A stretch of 12,304 nt of DNA from Bacteroidales bacterium UBA3856 (GTDB taxonomy: Bacteria > Bacteroidota > Bacteroidia > Bacteroidales > UBA932), in NCBI GenBank assembly GCA_002392525.1, contig DGHE01000011.1, positions 37,383 through 49,686 on the forward strand, given 5' to 3'. This document shows positions 6,608 through 12,304 of the stretch, in pieces. A program made the translations under genes and the position numbers. Under the pieces are notes generated by a model. That model did not search any database and was not told the origin of the DNA. It saw only the letters and a program-made list of their open reading frames with translations. Numbering within the stretch: the stretch's first letter is position 1; every line of letters begins with the position of its first letter.

Positions 6608-8698
6608 CTACAGGTTGGTGAACTCCACCTTGAACAGCCAGGAAGGCTCGCCGGTATCGCAGTCGCAGCCAATCCAGATACAGTTATTCTTGTGGTCTAC
6701 GCACACGGCTTCGGGGTTCCAGTTGGCGAAGTCGCCCACATAGTAGGTCTGGAGCAGTTTGTCGGCGTTACCGGTGAAGAGGTACAGCGTGTAACCCAGG
6801 TACTGCGGCTCGTCCTTGTTGGAATTGGAGTCCAGCACCCACAGGTAGTCGCTCACAGGGTCGTAGCACATGTCCCCCACCTCGGAAATGGTGGAGGTTA
6901 CATCGCGCAGGCTCTTTTTCCAGAGCAAGGCGCCGTCCAGCGAGTACTCGAAGATGCGTGCACCCGTCTGCGTGCCAAAGTACAGGTTCCCCTTGTGCCA
7001 TGTAATACCCTCGCAGCCGGAGTTTCCCATATCCTCGACACCTTCCACCTTGATGACAAAGTTGTCGTCCTTTCCATTGTAGTTAGGAGCCGGAACGCGG
7101 TAAACCGACTTGGAAGTACTCTCCAGGCCGATGTAGAGGTCTCCCGTCGAAGGGTCGATGGTAAGACCTTCAAAGTCGGCATCACGGTACCACTGCTTCT
7201 GGAAGGTTCCGTCAAACTTAATCCTGAAGAGCGTGCCCTTGTCGTGAATACCCCACAGGAAGTCGCCGTCCTTGCTCGGGCACAGGCCGGAGAGTTCCTC
7301 GACACGGTCTACACCGGAGCCCTTGCCTCCCAGCACGAACTTGGTGCTCTTTCCCATCACCGGCAGTTCCCGGGGCTTCTGGTCCTCCGGGCGCTCGTAG
7401 CGGCCGGGCGCATCGGGGTTGCCGTCCATGGCATGCTTCACGGCATGGCGCAGGGTACCATCGGCATTGTCGTGCCGGTACTCCCAGATCATCACGCCCA
7501 GCATGTTACGGGATTTGGCAAACTCCACCTTGGCATTGATGGACTCGATGTCCTCGTAGGAAGCGTACATGCGGCCCAGGGCATCTCCCAGGTACGGGAC
7601 CTTGGCTACGTCGTCCCAAATGCGGTAGTTCACGCCCTTCACGTCGTATCCGTCACAAGTGCCGTTAAAGAAGATATCCTCCAGCTTGCTGTAGTCCACA
7701 GAAGAAGGATAGCGGTTTCCCACCGTCTGCTTGTAACCGTCTCCATGACCATAGAAGGCCAGGCCGAAGTTGAGCATCTGGTAAGGAATCCCCAGCTTTC
7801 CGTGGAAGATATCGTCAATAGCCTCGGCGCAGCACCGGCTGTTCGTAATTTTACTGCGGTACAGCGAAGAGTTGTGGTACGGCGGATTACCCTGGTCGTA
7901 CGTCATGATATTGATGTAGTCCACATAGGGCAGCACGCCCACATTGTCGGTGTACTTGCCGTTGTCGCAGGCCGCATAGGAAAGGACCTTGTCGGGCATA
8001 GCCAGCCGCATCTCCTTGAACAGCGTCACAAAGTTCTCCCAGTCGGCGGGAGAAGCCCCGTTCACGTGGTCTCCGTCCTTGGCCGCATAGGTGGGATATT
8101 CCCAGTCAATGTCAAAGCCGTCAACCCCGTACTGCCCGCAAATGGCGACACACTCATCCACAAAAGCCTTCCGTTTCTGAGGATCGCGGGCCATCTGCGA
8201 CCAACCGTCGGCATTCCGTCCCCAGCCGCCCATCTGCAGCTTCACCTTGAGCTCCGGATACTGGGCCTTGTAGGCTACGAACTTCTTTACCAGCGGAATG
8301 GTCTTGGCGTCAATCTCCACCCCCACACCGTTGTCCTTGTCACGGAAACGCACGTGTCCCACGTTGATGTGCGTGAAATTGCGCACCTCCTCAATGGAAG
8401 GAAACAGAGACTCCTTGGTGTACTCCGTGTAATAGATTTCGATGATAGGAGTTTGGCCGATACGCGCCAGGCGCTCGGGATTGTTGACGATCTTACTCAT
8501 GGGATCGTCGGGGTCATCGGGAGTGGGCGGATTGGGGTTGTCGGGATTGAACGGATCCCCACCCGGAATCTCGCCACTTGAGGGCTTGGCGTTCGGCGAA
8601 GGAACCACCATGCCCATCAGTTTGTCAGAGGTGCAGCCTCCCAGTACCCCCAGAAGGGTACTGAGAAGCGCAACCACTATTAGTCTCGACGTTTTCAT
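6608..8698 (-). CDS. GH18 glycoside hydrolase lipoprotein with C-terminal beta-propeller
   Basis: A 696-residue predicted lipoprotein: signal peptide with lipidation Cys at 22 (VLGGC), then a Pro/Asp/Asn-rich linker (about 33-66), a GH18 catalytic barrel (about 73-425) and a C-terminal domain (about 453-696). The GH18 signature DxxDxDxE is complete as DGFDIDWEYP, D193/D196/D198/E200, with E200 the proton donor. MTYDQ (265-269) and the strand-8 Trp in VMIWE (W405) are also in place. GH18 enzymes cleave beta-1,4 GlcNAc links in chitin or N-glycan cores; which applies here is not shown. The C-terminal part has repeated blade-like strands (DFEGLTIDPSTGDLYIG, GCEGITWHKGNLYFG, NPEAVCVDHKNNCIWIG) and resembles SdiA-regulated/phytase-like esterase propellers. 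I use the ATG at 8698, which opens the signal peptide; the longer frame from 8899 overlaps the upstream gene. It follows that gene by 10 bases, so it is co-transcribed. Confidence 0.9.
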   Translation of the reverse strand: MKTSRLIVVALLSTLLGVLGGCTSDKLMGMVVPSPNAKPSSGEIPGGDPFNPDNPNPPTPDDPDDPMSKIVNNPERLARIGQTPIIEIYYTEYTKESLFPSIEEVRNFTHINVGHVRFRDKDNGVGVEIDAKTIPLVKKFVAYKAQYPELKVKLQMGGWGRNADGWSQMARDPQKRKAFVDECVAICGQYGVDGFDIDWEYPTYAAKDGDHVNGASPADWENFVTLFKEMRLAMPDKVLSYAACDNGKYTDNVGVLPYVDYINIMTYDQGNPPYHNSSLYRSKITNSRCCAEAIDDIFHGKLGIPYQMLNFGLAFYGHGDGYKQTVGNRYPSSVDYSKLEDIFFNGTCDGYDVKGVNYRIWDDVAKVPYLGDALGRMYASYEDIESINAKVEFAKSRNMLGVMIWEYRHDNADGTLRHAVKHAMDGNPDAPGRYERPEDQKPRELPVMGKSTKFVLGGKGSGVDRVEELSGLCPSKDGDFLWGIHDKGTLFRIKFDGTFQKQWYRDADFEGLTIDPSTGDLYIGLESTSKSVYRVPAPNYNGKDDNFVIKVEGVEDMGNSGCEGITWHKGNLYFGTQTGARIFEYSLDGALLWKKSLRDVTSTISEVGDMCYDPVSDYLWVLDSNSNKDEPQYLGYTLYLFTGNADKLLQTYYVGDFANWNPEAVCVDHKNNCIWIGCDCDTGEPSWLFKVEFTNL

Positions 8699-8708
8699 AT
8701 CGAAAAGA

Positions 8709-10853
8709 TTATTCGGCAGAAGTTTCTGTGACGCAGCGGACAGAGCCGCCACGGGCACGGACATTACCCTGGTTACGGAAAGCGATGCCGCCGTCGGTGT
8801 AACCATAGAAGCCGTAACCATTGACAGTACCACTGTCCCAACGGCCGCTCCAAACGATGGTGCGGGTTCCGGCCTTCTTCTGTCCCTCTCCGGCATCATC
8901 TATATAACCGGCCAGCGGGAACACAAGCGTACCCACAGAGAAGCTGCCATTCTCACTATTGAGAACGAAAGGACCCGTGCTTCCGGTCCACTTGGTTCCG
9001 GCCCAGAAGGCGCAACTCTTATCACGGGCAGGAAGCATATATCCGACCGGGCAGGGGTCATACAGCGCTTTGGCCGTCTCTCCCCACAGAGAAGACGTCG
9101 CCGTTCCTTCCGACGCCCAGTCTCCGGAAGACTTATATACATAGACAGTAGGATTCTTGATGCTCTCTTCGACTGTCATCGGGGCCTCCTGCTGTTTCAT
9201 CTGAGTTCCAGCCACCGCGATGGAGCCGGCGCCGGAGCTCACGCCCAAGCCCGGGAACGGATCCTTACGACCCCACTCATAGAGAAGACCGAAAGATTTG
9301 ACAGACGTGGGCGTGTCCAAGGTGGCGTCCACCAAGGCACCCAGATTACGGCTCATCGTTTTCTTGGAAGAGAACGTAGCATCGCTGACAATTGCGATTT
9401 CTGTTTCAGGAATCCAGATATGCCAGCTCCAGAGGATGACGCCGTCGGCATCCTTGGCGGCGATGAGAGCATTGCCGGGCTTGAGGACAGCCGGAGTGGA
9501 GAAGTAGATGTAGCCTTTCTCGTAGGAGACAGAAGCAATTATGCTGTTGGCCTCAGGGGCGGTAGCGGTATTTTCCGTCTCCCACAGGAGTTCGGCCTTG
9601 GCAACGGCGCCAACGCTCGTTTCGGTGTTACCCTGAACGGCAGCGAACATGTATTTACCGGCAGAGGTAACGATATAGCTGTTGGCCGTACCGTCCTTGC
9701 TGAGATTTTTGGGACCGACAGGCTTCTGCATGATGTAAATACTCTCGACAATCCAGTTCGTACCCTTCTTGTAGAGATCTACGCAACCATCACGCGCCTC
9801 GCTACCGGAATGGGCAGCAATGCTCATGGTGATGGTATGTTCATTCCACGCCTTGGTATCCACGATGGTAATCCACCCGGACTCGTCGTCAGGAACGGCT
9901 TCAATCTCCACATTGGAGACCACTTTGGCTACCAGCGTACCACCATCGGATTCCACGATAAAGTCGGTGACGATGCTGTCGGCATTGGGGTTCAGGACGC
10001 GAGCTTCCTCGTGGTTAACCTCAATTCTCTCAATGGAATAAAGCCCGGCCTCGGACTTGGCCCAAACCGACATCACAGCGGCAGCATTGTGAACCAGCGG
10101 GGTAACAAGAATCTTATCCGCCGTGACTTCCACAAAGAAATCGTTGGGGTTGTAGCCCGCGACCTCCACTTTCACAGCGGCCGTTGCACCGGTTACCGTA
10201 TAAGGAATTTCGATGACATCTCCCTTCTTTTCAAAGACAAAATCGGTGGTCTCGATATTCAGTTTGAAAGGAGTGTAAGGAATGTTCACCAGAGAATTGT
10301 CGGACAGGGTAAGGACAATCTTGTCCTCCATCACCTTGATATCGGTGAAAATGCCGTCCACCAGGGTGGCGCCTTCATTCTGCACCTGGCCCAGAACGAC
10401 GGGATCGGAACCGTCGATGGAAACCAGGAGATTGCCGTCACCGTCGATGGTGAAGACGGGCGTCTGATAAACTGTCACATCCTTTCCGTTCCCATCCTTG
10501 ATGGCAACGCCGTCCACGGCCCAAACCAGGTCTCCGGCGCCATTTTGGATGATGCTCACGACAGGACCTGCATAATCTACTTTAGGAGTAATTTCAAAGT
10601 ACTTCACATCACCATTATTATAAGTAACGGTAATGCCGATGATCTTTCCGGTCTCGGTGTCGGCATACTCCTGCACCTTGACAACATATACGCCCGCGCC
10701 AATAGCGCTGCGGAGCGCGTCTATAGATGACTCGACAGAGGTAACACGCCGCTCCAGGTCGGCAATCCGGGTCTGGATAGCGCTGTCGTCATACTGCTTG
10801 GCGCATCCCATGAGGAGAAGAGCCATGGCAATGCTGGTCAGAATCTTTTTCAT
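8709..10853 (-). CDS. DUF4988/BACON-like lipoprotein with C-terminal paralogous domain
   Basis: A 714-residue predicted lipoprotein with signal peptide and lipidation Cys at 17 (LLMGC). A short coiled coil (about 22-50, ADLERRVTSVESSIDALR) leads into a DUF4988-type region (the 'PL29 lyase N-terminal' domain) with GITVTYNNGDVKYFEI at 73-88. Residues about 290-378 look like a BACON-type immunoglobulin fold ending in SIYIMQKP. The shared C-terminal module runs from TANSYIVTSAGKY (389-401) through ILWSWHIWIP (473-482), SRNLGA (501-506), FGLLYEWGRKDPFPG (521-535), DPCPVGYMLP (599-608) and SVRCVTE (704-710). It sits mid-operon, 27 bases after the fimbrillin-like gene and 10 before GH18. BACON and related folds often bind glycans or mucin, so it may present or capture substrate for the GH18 enzyme; that link is inferred. 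No lyase catalytic domain is present. Confidence 0.85.
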   Translation of the reverse strand: MKKILTSIAMALLLMGCAKQYDDSAIQTRIADLERRVTSVESSIDALRSAIGAGVYVVKVQEYADTETGKIIGITVTYNNGDVKYFEITPKVDYAGPVVSIIQNGAGDLVWAVDGVAIKDGNGKDVTVYQTPVFTIDGDGNLLVSIDGSDPVVLGQVQNEGATLVDGIFTDIKVMEDKIVLTLSDNSLVNIPYTPFKLNIETTDFVFEKKGDVIEIPYTVTGATAAVKVEVAGYNPNDFFVEVTADKILVTPLVHNAAAVMSVWAKSEAGLYSIERIEVNHEEARVLNPNADSIVTDFIVESDGGTLVAKVVSNVEIEAVPDDESGWITIVDTKAWNEHTITMSIAAHSGSEARDGCVDLYKKGTNWIVESIYIMQKPVGPKNLSKDGTANSYIVTSAGKYMFAAVQGNTETSVGAVAKAELLWETENTATAPEANSIIASVSYEKGYIYFSTPAVLKPGNALIAAKDADGVILWSWHIWIPETEIAIVSDATFSSKKTMSRNLGALVDATLDTPTSVKSFGLLYEWGRKDPFPGLGVSSGAGSIAVAGTQMKQQEAPMTVEESIKNPTVYVYKSSGDWASEGTATSSLWGETAKALYDPCPVGYMLPARDKSCAFWAGTKWTGSTGPFVLNSENGSFSVGTLVFPLAGYIDDAGEGQKKAGTRTIVWSGRWDSGTVNGYGFYGYTDGGIAFRNQGNVRARGGSVRCVTETSAE

Positions 10854-10880
10854 AGAAGTTATTGTTTTTAGTTTTATTAA

Positions 10881-12304
10881 TTATTCTACAATGCAGCGCA
10901 CAGAACCCAAACGAGCCTTGGGCGCAGATCCAAATACATAAGTACCCTTATCCTGGCGGAGGTCGGCGCCAGCGCCCTTGGCATCGGAAGCCGCACGGGC
11001 AAACCAGTACAGCGTACGGGCACCCACCTTGGCCATGGAGCCCACACCGTAGTCGTCACGATAGCCCGCAATGGGGAACACGCCCGTTCCCACCTTGAGC
11101 CAGCCAGCTTCGGCATTGATGGACCATCCGGCCTGGGCCGATACATCGGAAGCCCAGAAGGAACCGGTGCGGTTGGGTACGCGGTATCCGGCCGGACAGG
11201 GATCGTAAAGGGTCTTTTCCAGCTCGGACCAGAATTCATTGTTAGGGACATTCACCCAGTCATTATTGTCCAGGTGACCCAGAAGGCGAGGGCTTGCGAT
11301 GGATTCCTCCAGTGTAATCTGTCCAGGAGCCACTACCTCATCCTCACCGGCCCAGGTGGCCTGTGTGCCGGAGTTGAAAGAACCTGCAGCCGTGAAGGGA
11401 TCCTTGCGTCCCCACTGGTAAACCATACCATAGGAGAGGATGTCTATCTGGCTGTCGGAAGCGGCGGTTGCCACCAGGGCACCCAGGTTGCGGTCCATCA
11501 TATCGGCCCCCATGATATTTCCGAAGCTGCCGGTCTCGATGGACGTAGCAGGAATCCAGATGTGCCAGCTCCAGAGGATCTTGCCGCTGGCATTCTTCAC
11601 GGCCACCACGGCATTGCCGGGTTTGAGCTCGTCGGGCGTATGCAGGATGATGTAATCCTCGGCATAGGAGACGCTGGCGATGACGCTGCCGGGTGTAACC
11701 TCGGAGTCATCGTTCCAGGTTTCCCACAGCACCACGGCTTCTTCCGGCTCTTCCACAAAGGCCAGCGGGTTGTTACCCTTTACAGCTTTGAACTTGTAGG
11801 CGCCGGGGTCTCCAATGACATAGCAGTTGGCGCTGCCCATGATATCCAGGTCAATGACATCGTCGCTGAACGGGTTGTCGTAATGCGCCAGTTCATCCGA
11901 AATGTCGCCGAGATCCACCATGGCACCGCGGCCGATTTCCACTACGCCGGTGTGCTTGTAAATCTTGGTGTATTCGCCGTTTTCCTTGAGCTTGAGAGTA
12001 AAGCCGTTGAGCGTAGTGCCGTCGGGCAGATAGACGAGGATATTACTTCCTTCCAGGCTTTCCTCAATCTGCAGCACGGGGTCTCCCTTGTACTGGGAAT
12101 AGAGCTGTTCCTTATCGGTGAGCTTCACCTGCAGGAACTCATAGCCCAGGGCCTCCTTCTTGGGGGTAGAGAGCAGGTAGCCCTCATATTCTCCCTCGAC
12201 GGAGAAGCTCAGGATGCCGCAGATGCGCTGGAACTGGAAAGTGTCCCCGCTGTTGCTGGCCGCCATGATCTCCTCGTTCGTCGTGGAGAACTTGCTGTAG
12301 AAGA
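10881..12304 (-). CDS. Fimbrillin-like protein, C-terminal part (5' end outside window)
   Basis: The frame is open through the right edge, continuing upstream of the Met at 12266 with FYSKFSTTNEEI, so the gene is cut and that Met is not its start. The 473 visible residues align by eye with the lipoprotein at 4170-6299 from about its residue 140, so some 140 N-terminal residues, including any signal peptide, are missing. It keeps the fimbrillin-like stretch (ICGILSFSVEG; GRGAMVDLGDI), then SANCYVIG, ILWSWHIWIP, MMDRNLGA, YGMVYQWGRKDPF, DPCPAGYRVP and a terminal LGSVRCIVE. It is the first visible gene of the operon, 27 bases ahead of the DUF4988/BACON-like gene. A surface or adhesin-like role is inferred from family; the promoter lies outside the window. 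Confidence 0.85.
   Translation of the reverse strand, partial: FYSKFSTTNEEIMAASNSGDTFQFQRICGILSFSVEGEYEGYLLSTPKKEALGYEFLQVKLTDKEQLYSQYKGDPVLQIEESLEGSNILVYLPDGTTLNGFTLKLKENGEYTKIYKHTGVVEIGRGAMVDLGDISDELAHYDNPFSDDVIDLDIMGSANCYVIGDPGAYKFKAVKGNNPLAFVEEPEEAVVLWETWNDDSEVTPGSVIASVSYAEDYIILHTPDELKPGNAVVAVKNASGKILWSWHIWIPATSIETGSFGNIMGADMMDRNLGALVATAASDSQIDILSYGMVYQWGRKDPFTAAGSFNSGTQATWAGEDEVVAPGQITLEESIASPRLLGHLDNNDWVNVPNNEFWSELEKTLYDPCPAGYRVPNRTGSFWASDVSAQAGWSINAEAGWLKVGTGVFPIAGYRDDYGVGSMAKVGARTLYWFARAASDAKGAGADLRQDKGTYVFGSAPKARLGSVRCIVE

Noticed and set aside
6548..8581. 677-codon plus-strand frame antisense to GH18
   Set aside because: The opposite strand encodes a complete GH18 enzyme with catalytic motif, signal peptide and terminator. 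The long antisense frame is a codon-bias shadow with no domain and no promoter.
8442..10730. 762-codon plus-strand frame antisense to the DUF4988/BACON-like gene
   Set aside because: It lies over a well-supported lipoprotein and runs into the GH18 gene. No motif, signal peptide or ribosome site supports it.

Overview
The window looks like a Bacteroidales (Bacteroidota) chromosome; the genus cannot be told from it. The evidence is several matches to the Bacteroidota -7 promoter box TAnnTTTG (45-52 and 1248-1255 on the minus strand, 1381-1388 on the plus strand), lipoproteins of the fimbrillin-like and DUF4988 type, and Fibrobacter-succinogenes-major-paralogue C-terminal domains (TIGR02145 type), all common in gut Bacteroidales.

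Left part (1-4142), a small defence-like block. A bidirectional terminator (85-124) and a promoter facing out of the window lie at the left edge. A minus-strand PD-(D/E)XK nuclease of the Rpn/PDDEXK_2 transposase-like family (261-1214) is divergent from a plus-strand pair: an EcoRI-type adenine methyltransferase (1641-2831) and, 4 bases later, a DUF262 plus HNH endonuclease (2836-4008). I infer that the pair is a restriction-modification-like unit. The 426-base divergent gap holds both promoters, a set of inverted TTTAGCC-type motifs, and a structured transcript start: a promoter, a 26-bp imperfect hairpin, and an intrinsic terminator placed before the methyltransferase. A repeat copy next to the methyltransferase start could pair with one arm of that hairpin. 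This is the least explained sequence in the window.

Right part (4143-12304), minus-strand surface or secreted lipoproteins. An operon enters from the right: a fimbrillin-like protein cut by the window edge (10881-12304), a DUF4988/BACON-like lipoprotein (8709-10853), and a GH18 glycosidase fused to a beta-propeller (6608-8698), ending in a strong terminator (6562-6585). A second unit follows: a previously uncalled 45-residue small protein (6313-6450), coupled by an overlapping Shine-Dalgarno sequence to another fimbrillin-like lipoprotein (4170-6299). Its terminator hairpin is shared with the convergent endonuclease gene.

Three of the four large lipoproteins end in the same roughly 320-360-residue module on different N-termini, which looks like modular duplication. 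The GH18 domain has all its catalytic acids, so chitin- or GlcNAc-glycan-directed activity is plausible, but substrate and partners are not shown by sequence alone. No tRNA, rRNA, CRISPR array or insertion sequence was seen.
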